A stretch of DNA of 64,000 nt from Halobaculum litoreum (GTDB lineage Archaea; Halobacteriota; Halobacteria; Halobacteriales; Haloferacaceae). The stretch's first letter is position 1. The number at the start of each line of letters is the position of its first letter. The DNA is taken from NCBI RefSeq assembly GCF_030127125.1, contig NZ_CP126156.1:558001-622000 (forward strand). Direction: 5' to 3'. Made by a program: the position numbers and the translations under genes. Of the stretch, positions 41,608 to 50,439 are shown one piece after another. The notes beneath the pieces were generated by a model that was not told where the DNA came from, ran no database searches, and saw only the letters and a list, made by a program, of their open reading frames with translations.

Positions 41608-42762
41608 GTGGCGGAGTTCGCCCCCGCCCTCGGCGAGCGCCCGACCTCGCTCGGCGAGCTCCGCGGGGCCGTCCCCGTCTGCGACCGCGTCGCCTACTTC
41701 AACACGGGCGCCACCGGCCCGTCGCCGGCCCGGGTGCTCGACGCCGCCGCGGCGTGGGAGCGGTTCCACAAGGTCGACGTGCTCGCGGACGCCGACCCCT
41801 ACGAGATCGGCTTCGCCGAGTACGAGCGCCTCCGCGAGCGGTTCGCCGGCTTCCTCGGCGTCGACGCCGACGCCGTCGGCCTCACCGAGAGCACCGCCGA
41901 CGGCGTCAGCGCCGTCGCGGCGGCGTACGACTGGTCGCCCGGCGACGTGGTCGTCCGCACGGACCTGGAACACCCCGCGGGCACGCTCCCGTTCGACCGC
42001 CTCGCGCGCCGGCGCGGCGTCGAGGTGCGGGTCGTCGAGGCGCCCGACGGCCGCGTCGACACGGACGCGTTCGCGGACGCCGTCGCCGACGCCACGATGG
42101 CGTGTTTCTCCTCGCTGTCGTGGAACTACGGCACCCGGCTCCCCGTCCGGGAGCTGTGCGAGATCGCCGCCGACGCGGGCGCGTTCACGCTCGTCGACGC
42201 GGTGCAGTCGCCCGGCCAGCGCCCGCTCGCGCTCCCCGAGTGGGGCGCCGACGCCGTCGCCTGTTCGGGCCACAAGTGGTGTCTCGGCCCGTGGGGCGCG
42301 GGTCTCCTCGCCGTCGACCCCGCCGTCGACGACGACCTCCGGCCCGCGCAGGTGAGCTACCGGAGCGTCGAGGAGGCGATGGCCGACGAGTACCACCTCA
42401 AGCCGGGCGGCGCGCGCTTCGAGCGCGGCACCGCGTCGCTCGCGCCGCACGTCGGCCTCCGGGAGGCGGTCGGGACGCTGGAGGCGGTCGGCCTCGACGC
42501 GGTCCACGACCGCGTCCTCGCCCTCGCCGCCCGGCTGACCGACCGCGTCGACGACGAGCGACTGCTGTCGCCCGCCGAGCCGGAGTCGGGGCTGGTCACG
42601 GTCGACGTCGCCGACCCCGAGGCGACCGTCGAGCGACTCCACGACGAGGGGCTGGTGATCCGCGACCTCCCCGAGCCCGCGGCGGTGCGGGCGTCGGTCC
42701 ACGCGTTCAACACGGAGGAGGAGGTGGACCGACTCGCGGCCGCGCTGAACGGGGAGCCGTAG
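41608..42762 (+). CDS. Class V aminotransferase/cysteine desulfurase-like PLP enzyme
   Basis: 384 residues from a GTG start. YFNTGATGPSPARVLDAAAA at the N-terminus, LTESTADGVSAVAAAYD and DAVQSPGQRPL are family landmarks; the PLP Lys is in CSGHKWCLGPWGAG. The Trp after the Lys and the missing flexible active-site Cys loop argue against NifS-type sulfur transfer and for an isopenicillin N epimerase-like activity. Substrate unknown. Confidence 0.8.
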   Translation: MAEFAPALGERPTSLGELRGAVPVCDRVAYFNTGATGPSPARVLDAAAAWERFHKVDVLADADPYEIGFAEYERLRERFAGFLGVDADAVGLTESTADGVSAVAAAYDWSPGDVVVRTDLEHPAGTLPFDRLARRRGVEVRVVEAPDGRVDTDAFADAVADATMACFSSLSWNYGTRLPVRELCEIAADAGAFTLVDAVQSPGQRPLALPEWGADAVACSGHKWCLGPWGAGLLAVDPAVDDDLRPAQVSYRSVEEAMADEYHLKPGGARFERGTASLAPHVGLREAVGTLEAVGLDAVHDRVLALAARLTDRVDDERLLSPAEPESGLVTVDVADPEATVERLHDEGLVIRDLPEPAAVRASVHAFNTEEEVDRLAAALNGEP

Positions 42763-42930
42763 GCGAGCGTCGCGGTCGCGCCGACGCCCGTCGTGACCCT
42801 AAACCGACGCGATCGGTCCTTCCGAGGACGCCATCGGACCGGTGACCGCAACCGAACGTGTCCGAAGGTGGAACTGTTCGGTGAGCGCCCGGCAGAAACA
42901 GCGTTGCTCGCGACGCGAGGAGTGGACGTG

Positions 42931-43653
42931 ATGAACCGGCGACAGTACGCGACCCTCCTCGGGGCGACGGCGTTGGGAGGCGCCGGCGTCGTCCGAGCAG
43001 TAGGCGCGAAGACGAACGGTGGAGCCATCGAGCGAGCAGCCGACGTTCCCCGGGCACAGGAGGATCCGACGACCACTCCCACGCCCGACTCGTCGTCGAC
43101 CGGATTCGGCCCCCAGACGTTCACGGGGACCGGCACCGCGACGACCGAGGAGTTCGACCTCCGCCGCGGCCCGATCACGGCGGCGTTCGCCGTCGACGGC
43201 GACGCCGCGTTTACGGCGCAGTTGCTGGCCGTCGAAGGCGATGACTACGAGGACGTGTACCTCGCGATCCTGCTCGCGCCCGCCGAGGGGGCGCAGGTGG
43301 CCGCGGTCAACGTCCCGGGGCCGCACGTCCTCAACATCGAGACAGACGGAGCGTGGGAGGTGACACTCGCCCAACCGACGGCCACGGCGGGACAGTCACT
43401 CCCTGCCGAAGCGTCCGGATCGGGCCCCGCGTACGTCGACCTCGTCGCGTTCGACGGCGTGACGCGGGTGACCGGCAGCCACGAGGGGTCCTCGAACTTC
43501 ATCGTCGAGACCGTGCCGCTCGACCCGGACGACTTCGGCGAACTGGTGTTCAACGAGATCGGTCAGTTCGAGGGGACGACGACCGCACGGATCGACGGTC
43601 CGTCCTACGTGAACGTGAACGCCGACGGGGACTGGACGCTGTCGTTCGAGTGA
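42931..43653 (+). CDS. Secreted Tat-signal protein with repeated beta domain
   Basis: 240 residues from the ATG at 42931. A Tat-like signal (MNRRQYATLLGATALGGAGV) is followed by a Thr/Pro/Ser-rich linker (PTTTPTPDSSSTGFGP) and two similar beta units. Each unit ends in an Ile-x-x-x-Gly-x-Trp-x-x-x-Leu strand (IETDGAWEVTL and VNADGDWTLSF). It has no lipobox Cys. Function not recognised. Confidence 0.65.
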   Translation: MNRRQYATLLGATALGGAGVVRAVGAKTNGGAIERAADVPRAQEDPTTTPTPDSSSTGFGPQTFTGTGTATTEEFDLRRGPITAAFAVDGDAAFTAQLLAVEGDDYEDVYLAILLAPAEGAQVAAVNVPGPHVLNIETDGAWEVTLAQPTATAGQSLPAEASGSGPAYVDLVAFDGVTRVTGSHEGSSNFIVETVPLDPDDFGELVFNEIGQFEGTTTARIDGPSYVNVNADGDWTLSFE

Positions 43654-43671
43654 ACTCGGAGCGGTCCCGCG

Positions 43672-44853
43672 CTACTTGGCGGTCGAGACGATCTTGATCA
43701 CGTCGCCCTCCTCCAGTTCGGTGTCCTCGCCGATCCGCCGGTCCGCCTTCGCGTCGACCGCGTGGAGGTAGCCGTCGCCGATGTCGGTGTGGACGGTGTA
43801 CGCGAGGTCCTTCGGGCCGCTGCCGCGCGGCAGCAGGAACGCGTCCGGGAGGACGTTCCCCTGCCCGTCGGTCCACTTGGACTCGTTTTGCACGGGGAAC
43901 GCCGTGATCAGGTCCAGCAGGCCGTACACCGCCTCGTTCAGCGCTTGCTGGACGCCGGTCCCGCCGAACTCGCCCATCACCTCGCGGATCTGTTCGAGCC
44001 CCGTCGCCTGCTGGTCGCTCAGGTCGCCGACGACCTCGAAGTCCTCGTCGCCGGGGTCGTAGTCGACGACGCCCGCCTCCGCCGCCCGCCGGAGGGCGAG
44101 TTCGCCGTCGGCGGTGGCGGGGATCACGGGCTTGTCCGTCTCGCGCAGGCGCTCGACGTTCTCCGGCGGCGCGATGTCGGCCTTGTTGGCGACGAGGACG
44201 ATGGGCTTGGTCCGGGCGCGGATGTCCGCGGCGAGCGCCTCGCGGTCCTCGTCGCTCCACTGGATCGGGTCGTCGGGGTACTCCAGCCCGCGGAGCACGA
44301 GCGCGACGTCGTGCTCGCTCGCGCCGAACCCGGTGAGCAGGTCCGTCAGCGCCTCCTCGAGGTCGAACTCCGGGGAGCGCGACTTGCGTTCGACCGACTC
44401 CCAGTTGTGCTCGAGGATCCCCGCGAGCCACGCGTCCATCTCGGCCTCGACGAAGTCGACCTCCTCGACGGGGTCGTACTCGCCGACCTCGACCGGTTCG
44501 CCCTCGGCGTTGGTCGCACCGGCGGCGTCGACGACCTGGAGGATCACGTCGGCGTCGGTGAGGGCGTCGAGGAACTGGTTGCCGAGACCGCGCCCCTCCG
44601 CGGCGCCGGGGACGAGGCCGGCGACGTCGAGCAGTTCGACGGGGACGTAGCGCTTCCCGTCGTGACAGTCCTCGTCGCCGCACCGCTCCGCGCGCGTCAG
44701 GCAGGGACAGTCGGTGCGGACGTGGGTGACGCCCCGGTTCGGGTCGATCGTCGTGAACGGGTAGTTGCCCACGTCCACGTCGGCCATCGTCGCGGCCGTG
44801 TAGAAGGTGGACTTGCCCGCGTTGGGCTTGCCCGCGAGCGCGATGGATATCAT
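43672..44853 (-). CDS. ychF: YchF/OLA1-type GTP/ATP-binding protein
   Basis: 393 residues from the ATG at 44853. G1 GKPNAGKST, G2/G3 LDVAGLVPGAAEGRGLGNQ, G4 NKAD in VLVANKADIAPP. A TGS domain ends the protein (FLLPRGSGPKDLAYTVHTDI). Archaeal members carry a Cys pair (CPCLTRAERCGDEDCHDG) that is absent in bacteria and may bind zinc. Likely ribosome- or stress-associated ATPase. Confidence 0.9.
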   Translation of the reverse strand: MISIALAGKPNAGKSTFYTAATMADVDVGNYPFTTIDPNRGVTHVRTDCPCLTRAERCGDEDCHDGKRYVPVELLDVAGLVPGAAEGRGLGNQFLDALTDADVILQVVDAAGATNAEGEPVEVGEYDPVEEVDFVEAEMDAWLAGILEHNWESVERKSRSPEFDLEEALTDLLTGFGASEHDVALVLRGLEYPDDPIQWSDEDREALAADIRARTKPIVLVANKADIAPPENVERLRETDKPVIPATADGELALRRAAEAGVVDYDPGDEDFEVVGDLSDQQATGLEQIREVMGEFGGTGVQQALNEAVYGLLDLITAFPVQNESKWTDGQGNVLPDAFLLPRGSGPKDLAYTVHTDIGDGYLHAVDAKADRRIGEDTELEEGDVIKIVSTAK

Positions 44854-44960
44854 GGGGACGTGTCCTCGGGCGCGGCGAAAGGCGCTTTCGGTCGGCCGAC
44901 CCGTCCGACCCCGCACGCGACCCCCGGAGTTACGGGGCCGGCCCGCAACCGGGACACCGT

Positions 44961-46023
44961 ATGGCAGTTCCCGCCGCCGCCCTCGCGGTCGACGCCGTGC
45001 TCGTGGCCGCGGGCGTCGCGGCGCTGTGGGCCGGCGCGCGGCTGCTTGTCGGCTCGTCCGTCCGGCTCGCGCGCCGACTCGGCCTCTCGGACCTCCTGAT
45101 CGGCGTGACGGTCGTCGCCGTCGGCACGTCGAGCCCGGAGATCGTCGTCACCCTCCGGGCCGCCCTCACCGGCGCGGGCGAGTTGGCCGTCGGGAACGTC
45201 GTCGGCTCGAACGTGTACAACCTCGCGGTCGTGCTCGGCGTCGTCGCGGTTGTCGGGTCGTTCCCCGTCGACCGGCGGATCGTCCACCGCGACGGCGTCG
45301 CCCTCGTGGCGGCGACGGCGGCCGCGGCCGCGGCCGTCGCCGACCTCCGCGTCACCGCCGTCGAGGGGCGGCGCTGCTGGCCGGGCTGGTCGCGTACACC
45401 GTCGTCTCGATCCGCGCCGGCACCGTCGCCGGCGCCGAGCGCGGCGACACCGCCGACACCGCCGACGGCGAGGAGCCCCGCCGCCCGCCGCCGCGACCGA
45501 CGGCGACGGCGTCGACCGGCAGCCGGCCGACCCGGTGGACCTGTCGACGCCGGCCCGCCGGCTGGCGACGGGGCCGGCCCGCGACGCGGCGCTCGTCGTC
45601 GTCGGCCTGGCGGTCGTCCTGCTCGGCGGCGACCTGCTCGTCGGCGCGGCGGTCCGGATCGCGCGGACGGCCGGGGTCTCCGAGTGGGTGATCGGGGGGA
45701 CCGTCGTCGCCGCGGGCACCTCGACCCCGGAGTTCGCCGTCTCGCTCGTCGCGGTTCGCCAGGGGAGCCTCGGCGTCTCCGTCGGCAACGTCGTCGGGTC
45801 GAGCGTGTTCAACGTCCTCGGGGTCCTCGGGCTCGCCTCGCTGGTGACCACGCTGACGGTCGGCCCCGAGGCGCTGTGGAGCGTGGCGTGGCTCGTCGCG
45901 CTCACCGTCGTCGTCGTCGCGGCGCTGTGGTCCGGCCGCCGGCTCTCGCGGGTGGAGGGCGTCGCGCTGGCGCTGTCGGAGGTCGTCCGCTGGGCGCTCA
46001 ACCTCCTCCGCGTCGTCGGCTGA
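44961..46023 (+). CDS. CaCA-family Na+/Ca2+ exchanger, two frameshifts
   Basis: About 350 residues after joining. Two alpha repeats: GTSSPEIVVTLRAA with GNVVGSNVYNL, and GTSTPEFAVSLVA with GNVVGSSVFNVLG; roughly ten hydrophobic helices. Frameshifts near 45366 (GGGGCGG) and 45475 (GAGGAGCCCC) interrupt the loop between halves. Both alpha repeats are complete, so the protein is probably functional and the shifts errors. Confidence 0.82.
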
Positions 46024-46092
46024 CGCGCCCGCCGCGTTCGGCGCCGGCGCCGGTGCCGTCCGCTTAACTACCCCCGCGAGCTACCTCCCGCC

Positions 46093-46287
46093 ATGACCAC
46101 GCTCTCGTTCGACGAGACCGGCGTCGACGTCGTCTACCAGGGGACGGAGTTCCGACTGGAGAAGGAGCTGATCGAGGAGGCCACCGAGAAGTCGTACGTC
46201 GACGTCACCGACCACGAGGTGCTGCAGATCGTCGAGAAGCGGCCGTCGCTGTCGGGCGAACCGCGCCGCATCGGCGACATCGTCTGA
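46093..46287 (+). CDS. DUF5800-like small protein
   Basis: 64 residues: LSFDETGVDVVYQGTEFRL and SLSGEPRRIGDIV are the conserved blocks of this haloarchaeal family. Unknown function. Starts 69 bases after the exchanger and could be in its transcript. Confidence 0.7.
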   Translation: MTTLSFDETGVDVVYQGTEFRLEKELIEEATEKSYVDVTDHEVLQIVEKRPSLSGEPRRIGDIV

Positions 46288-46330
46288 GCGGGCGCCGCGT
46301 TCACCCCGCCCGCTGGCGCGGCCGCGACGG

Positions 46331-47110
46331 TCAGTCCGCGCCGAGGCTCGTCCCGATCGGGTCGTCGTCCGGGACGGTCTCGCGGTGGAGGCGCCCGGCG
46401 ACCACGTCCGCGAGCGTGCGGAGGTTCACCGTGTCGTCGCGGTTGTACGAGACGAGCCGTTCGAGCGCCCGCTCGTCGCCGCGCTCGTACTCGTGCCACA
46501 GCCGCACGGCGTCCCGACCGGTGATCTCCGGCCCGTCGCGGGCGATCCCCAACTCCTTCTCGATTGGTTTGAGGCCGCCGGACAGCCCGACCTTCTTGCA
46601 CGGGTACATGAGGTCGAGGTGGGGGGTGTCGACCTCCATCCCGAGCGCGGTCTCGAGGAACGGCACGTCGAAGCGCGCGCCGTTGAACGTGACGAGCAGG
46701 TCGGCCGCGTCGAACTGCTCGCGGACGGGCTCCGCCGAGAGGTCCTCCCCCTGCACGAGCGTCGTCGTGTCGCCGTCGCGGTGGAACGAGACGGTCGTGA
46801 CGCGGTCGCGCTCGGGCGACAGTCCGGTGGTCTCGATGTCGAAGAAGCACGCGCCGTCGCGGAAGTCCTCGTACAGCCGCCAGCGCTCCCCCGACGGGAA
46901 CCGCTCGTCGAAGAAGCGGGCGTCGCGGTCGTCGAGGCGCTCGCCCGCCTCGTCGACGAACGCCTCGATGCGGCTCGCCGTCGTCGCGCCGACGCCCGGC
47001 GCGCGGTCGACCCGGAACTCGTCCCACTCGCGGATGCCGTTCTCCCACATGCGGCGCTCGGTCGTCGCGCCGACCCCCTCGACCGGAATGAAGCTGTTTC
47101 TGATGCGCAT
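46331..47110 (-). CDS. RNase H-like exonuclease domain protein (YprB-like)
   Basis: 259 residues. A helix-hairpin-helix-like start (IPVEGVGATTERRMWENGI, RAPGVGATTASRIEAF) precedes the DEDD-type nuclease with ExoI FFDIETTGLSPE, ExoII FNGARFDVPFLE and ExoIII SYNRDDTVNL. Probably a 3'-5' exonuclease acting on DNA or RNA. Divergent from the SRAP gene. Confidence 0.82.
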   Translation of the reverse strand: MRIRNSFIPVEGVGATTERRMWENGIREWDEFRVDRAPGVGATTASRIEAFVDEAGERLDDRDARFFDERFPSGERWRLYEDFRDGACFFDIETTGLSPERDRVTTVSFHRDGDTTTLVQGEDLSAEPVREQFDAADLLVTFNGARFDVPFLETALGMEVDTPHLDLMYPCKKVGLSGGLKPIEKELGIARDGPEITGRDAVRLWHEYERGDERALERLVSYNRDDTVNLRTLADVVAGRLHRETVPDDDPIGTSLGAD

Positions 47111-47321
47111 GGTCGCTGTGTGTCGCGGGCCGCGTTCGCTCCCCGTCGAGCGTCGGCCGCGACCGCGTGTCCGTTCGACGTGGGGTCGTACCGCGGCTAA
47201 AGGGTTCGGATGCGGTCGGCGCGACGCCGCGCGCGGCGCCGGGACGACGACGGGGGAGGGACACCGCCGGCGGCCGCGGTACCGTTAACCCCGGACCGGC
47301 CCAACGGTATCGCGACAGACG

Positions 47322-48026
47322 ATGTGTGGACGCTACTCCCTCGCCGCCACGGCCGCGGAACTGGCCGAGCGGTTCGACGCGGCCGTCCCCGACGACTGGG
47401 GGCCGCGGTACAACTGCTCGCCGGGACAGGACCTCCCGGTGCTCGCGGCCGACGACCCCGACGCGTTCCGCCGGATGACGTGGGGGTTCACCCCGCCGTG
47501 GGCCGACGAGTCGTTCGACCTGATCAACGCACGGACCGAGACGGTCGACGAGAAGCGCACGTTCGCCGACGCGTTCGCCTCGCGGCGCTGTCTCGTCCCC
47601 GCCGACGGCTTCTACGAGTGGAGCGACCACGCCGGCGAGAAACGCCCGTACCGGGTCGCGTTCGACGACGAGCGCACCTTCGCGATGGCGGGGATCCACG
47701 CGACGTGGGAGCCGCCGCAGCGACAGGCCGGGCTCGGCGAGTGGGGCGGCGGGAGCGACGGCGACGACGCCGGCGGCGACGCCGAGCGCGTCGAGTCGTT
47801 CGCCGTCCTCACCACCGAGCCGAACGACCGGATCCGCGACCTCCACCACCGGATGGCGGTCGTGTTGCCGCGCGACCGCGAGCGCGAGTGGCTGGCGGGC
47901 GACCTCGGGAAGGCGGCACTCCTGGAGCCGTACCCCGGCGACGACCTCCGGTGGTACCCCGTCTCGACGCGGGTGAACTCCCCGGCGAACGACGACCCAT
48001 CGCTGATCGAGGAGGTCGAGGCGTAG
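47322..48026 (+). CDS. SRAP-domain protein (YedK/HMCES-type)
   Basis: 234 residues. Cys2, exposed when Met1 is removed, is the nucleophile that crosslinks to abasic DNA (MCGRYSLA). Other conserved residues are in INARTETVDEK, DGFYEWSDH (Glu) and LHHRMAVVLP (His). Protects single-stranded abasic sites. A Gly/Asp-rich insertion (residues 140-165) is haloarchaeal. Neighbouring nuclease at 46.3 kb is on the other strand. Confidence 0.9.
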   Translation: MCGRYSLAATAAELAERFDAAVPDDWGPRYNCSPGQDLPVLAADDPDAFRRMTWGFTPPWADESFDLINARTETVDEKRTFADAFASRRCLVPADGFYEWSDHAGEKRPYRVAFDDERTFAMAGIHATWEPPQRQAGLGEWGGGSDGDDAGGDAERVESFAVLTTEPNDRIRDLHHRMAVVLPRDREREWLAGDLGKAALLEPYPGDDLRWYPVSTRVNSPANDDPSLIEEVEA

Positions 48027-48081
48027 CCGCCCCGGGCGGGGATCCGGTTCCTACTTCCCGACCGCACACGCACCGACAGCC

Positions 48082-48492
48082 GTGCCCGACCGCCGCCCGC
48101 GCTTCGAGCCCGTCGACCTCGCCCAGCAGGCGGTCGGCGCGCTGGTCGTCGCGGGCGGCCTGCTCATCCCCGCGGACATCTGGGTCGTCGCCGGCGGGAT
48201 GTCCCTCGCGCACGCCGTCGTCGGGACGACGCTGACGCTGGGGCTCACCTACCTCGCGCTGTACACCGCCGTCGAGCGTCGCGACCCGACCGTCGAGCGG
48301 TCCGTCGCCGGCCTCCCGCTCCGGTTCCTCTCCACGGTCGGCGTGGCCGTCGTCGTCTCGCTCGGCGTCGTCGGGGTGTACGGGCTCCCGCTGGAGGGGA
48401 GCCAGTCGGCGACCGAGGCCGCCAAGGCGGTGCTCGTGGTCACGTTCTTCACGGCGCTCGTCGCCGCGGCCGCCGACGCCGCGCTGGAGTAG
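48082..48492 (+). CDS. DUF2391-like integral membrane protein
   Basis: 136 residues from GTG 48082. Four hydrophobic helices: VGALVVAGGLLIPADIWVVA, VVGTTLTLGLTYLALYTAVE, FLSTVGVAVVVSLGVVGVYG and AVLVVTFFTALVAAAADAAL. The family match is tentative. Role unknown. Confidence 0.6.
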   Translation: MPDRRPRFEPVDLAQQAVGALVVAGGLLIPADIWVVAGGMSLAHAVVGTTLTLGLTYLALYTAVERRDPTVERSVAGLPLRFLSTVGVAVVVSLGVVGVYGLPLEGSQSATEAAKAVLVVTFFTALVAAAADAALE

Positions 48493-48515
48493 CCGGCCTC
48501 GACGGCCTCCTCGCT

Positions 48516-48700
48516 TCACACGCCCACGTCGCGCAGCGTCGCGGCCCCGTTCTCCAGAGACCCAGGTCTCCCGGACGAGGAACTGCTCGTCGGTGGAGGC
48601 GGCGGCGGTCATCCCGGCACGGTCGACCACGCGCACCTCCGCGAGCGGGCCGTCGGTCGGCGCCCCCTCGTCCCGATCCGACCGGCCCCGGATCCGTCGT
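48516..48700 (-). pseudogene. Possible gene remnant beside the repeat
   Basis: A reading on the minus strand shows PLAEVRVVDRAGMTAAAST then DEQFLVRETWVS. A one-base shift near 48560 gives LENGAATLRDVGV and a stop at 48516. No usable start or complete domain is seen and the frame loses coding quality upstream, close to the AT-rich repeat at 48731. It may be the C-terminal piece of a gene cut by an insertion. Confidence 0.3.
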
Positions 48701-48916
48701 CCGGGGCGAACTGCGCCCGTGGGCTCCGCCCGGAATTAGATATAGCGACATGCAGTTTGTGAGATCGATACGCGCCGGACAATGAAACTGTGCCGACGTT
48801 CGAAGTTCCAACAGATTTCTTCGGGATGGCGGGTGTGACGCTCGAAGCGGGGAGTCGACCCGGCGGTGTCGACGACGCGCGCGGCGTCCGCGGTCGGGTC
48901 GGCCGCGACGGCCGGA
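48701..48916. other. AT-rich spacer left of the integrase
   Basis: Includes the left inverted repeat (48731-48766) and the low-GC run to about 48820. No ORF is credible. Confidence 0.4.
48731..48766 (-). repeat. Left inverted-repeat copy
   Basis: On the minus strand it reads GATCTCACAAACTGCATGTC and continues AT-rich. The first 31 bases match the plus-strand copy at 51335-51370 at about 25 positions, most mismatches being transitions. The two point away from each other and flank integrase and DUF5805-like genes. Confidence 0.5.
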
Positions 48917-49981
48917 TCACTCAAGCAGGGAGTACACGTGCCGTTCGTACGTCTCGCGGACGTTGTCGCCCCAGTTGTGGGTGTACGTGTCGATGATGTC
49001 GCCGGCCACGTCGCCGCGGAGGTACTTCACGACGCCGCGGTCGCCCGTCCGGTCGCGGAGGTGGGTAGTGAAGAAGTGCCGGAAGTAGTGGGGCGTGACG
49101 TTCTCGGTCGCCCCGGCGCCGGCCTCGTACCAGCCGGCCTCGCCCGCGTGGTCGCGGACGACGCGCGCCACCTGTTCGGGCGTGAGCCGCTCGCCCCAAC
49201 CGCTCCCCGTGGCGACGAACAGGGGCTCGGCGTCCGAGGCGGCGTCGGGGCGGATCGCGAGCCAGCGGACGAGCGTCTCCGCGAGTTCCCCGTCGACGGG
49301 GACGACCGTCCCGCGCTTGCGCTTGTTCGAGGCGGTGCGCTCCGCGCCGTTGTAGCGCTCGCCCACCGCGGGCTCGCTGGCCACGTACAGCGAGTCGGGG
49401 CGCCCGTCCAACTGCGCTCGCCCGCCGAGCGTGTATCCCGGCAGCTGCCGATCCAGCGTCAGATCCCGCAGATCGAGGTTACACACCTCTCCCACGCGCA
49501 TCCCCGTCTTCAGGAGCGTGACGATTAGCGCCCGGTCGAGCGGGTGGGCGATGCCGGCGACGAACTCGCGCATCCGAGGCACCGAGATCTCCCGGCGAGT
49601 CGGGTCGGTGTCGATCCGCTCGTCGAGTTCCTCCATCACCAGCGCCATCGGGTTCGCCTCGAAGGCACCCACCTGCGTCATGTACGCGTAGAACCGGTGG
49701 AGGTACGCCGCGTAGGTGGCCGTGGTCGAGTCGGCCAGGTCCGGGTCGCGACGGAGCGCGTGCACGAACGCCATGCAGTCCCGGTGGGACGCCGCCGCGG
49801 GGTCGGCGGCGCTGCCGGCGGGCCCGCGCTCCGGCGACGCGAGGAACCCCTCGAACCGCCGGAGGACGCGGCCGTACTCGGCGCGTGTGCGCTGGCTCTT
49901 GCCGTGGAGCTCCATGTCCTCGAGGAAGTAGCCGACGGGGTCGTCGTCGGCGCCGGCGTCCGCGCGGTCGGCGGCGCTCAT
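48917..49981 (-). CDS. Tyrosine recombinase/integrase
   Basis: 354 residues. A SAM-like N-terminal DNA-binding domain with SQRTRAEYGRVLRRFEGFL and STTATYAAYLHRFYAYM, then the catalytic domain: Arg I in KTGMRVGEVC, the HxxR motif in PHYFRHFFTTHL, and the C-terminal Tyr in DIIDTYTHNW or later. It is divergent in detail from XerA-type chromosome-dimer resolvases, so mobile-element origin is plausible. Overlaps the next gene by four bases (ATGA), giving coupled expression. Confidence 0.85.
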   Translation of the reverse strand: MSAADRADAGADDDPVGYFLEDMELHGKSQRTRAEYGRVLRRFEGFLASPERGPAGSAADPAAASHRDCMAFVHALRRDPDLADSTTATYAAYLHRFYAYMTQVGAFEANPMALVMEELDERIDTDPTRREISVPRMREFVAGIAHPLDRALIVTLLKTGMRVGEVCNLDLRDLTLDRQLPGYTLGGRAQLDGRPDSLYVASEPAVGERYNGAERTASNKRKRGTVVPVDGELAETLVRWLAIRPDAASDAEPLFVATGSGWGERLTPEQVARVVRDHAGEAGWYEAGAGATENVTPHYFRHFFTTHLRDRTGDRGVVKYLRGDVAGDIIDTYTHNWGDNVRETYERHVYSLLE

Positions 49982-50439
49982 CGGTCCACCCGCACGTAGC
50001 CGCCGTCGCGACCGCTGTAGCGAACCAGCCCCCGCGACTGGAGCGCACCCATCGTCTCGTCGACCCGTTCCTCGACGTCGCCGGCGACCGCCTCGACCAG
50101 TTCGTCGAACGACATGACACCCTCGCGATCCAGCGCCGCGAGGAGGGGCGTTTCGAGCCCGTCACCCCCGGGGTTCGAGGGGGGAGAAGCACCCTCCAGT
50201 TCCCCGGCAGTCGTTGCCGGATCCTCGCGGTCGGCGTCCGTCGACGCCTCGACGCCCCGGGGCGGCCCGAGCTCGTCGGCGATCCCGAGGTCGCGGCGGC
50301 CTGCCTGGACCATCGTCCGGACGAACTCCGACTGGGACATCCCGAGGCGGTCGGCCTCGGCCACCCACGCCTCCTTCTGGTACGCCGGCACCCGTGCGGT
50401 CACCGCGACCCGTTCGGTGTCGGCGTCGGCCTCGCTCAT
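49978..50439 (-). CDS. DUF5805-like DNA-binding protein
   Basis: 153 residues from the ATG at 50439. The N-terminal ribbon-helix-helix-like part has VAVTARVPAYQKEAWVAEAD and LGMSQSEFVRTMVQAGRRDL. The C-terminal winged-helix-like part has LLAALDREGVMSFDELVEAV and LQSRGLVRYSGRDGGYVRV. Likely regulates or accompanies the integrase that follows it directly. Confidence 0.75.
   Translation of the reverse strand: MSEADADTERVAVTARVPAYQKEAWVAEADRLGMSQSEFVRTMVQAGRRDLGIADELGPPRGVEASTDADREDPATTAGELEGASPPSNPGGDGLETPLLAALDREGVMSFDELVEAVAGDVEERVDETMGALQSRGLVRYSGRDGGYVRVDR

Noticed and set aside
47809-48636. 275-codon minus-strand frame over the DUF2391-like gene
   Set aside because: Most of it is antisense to the membrane gene; only the part beyond 48516 shows coding-like content and is listed as a remnant.
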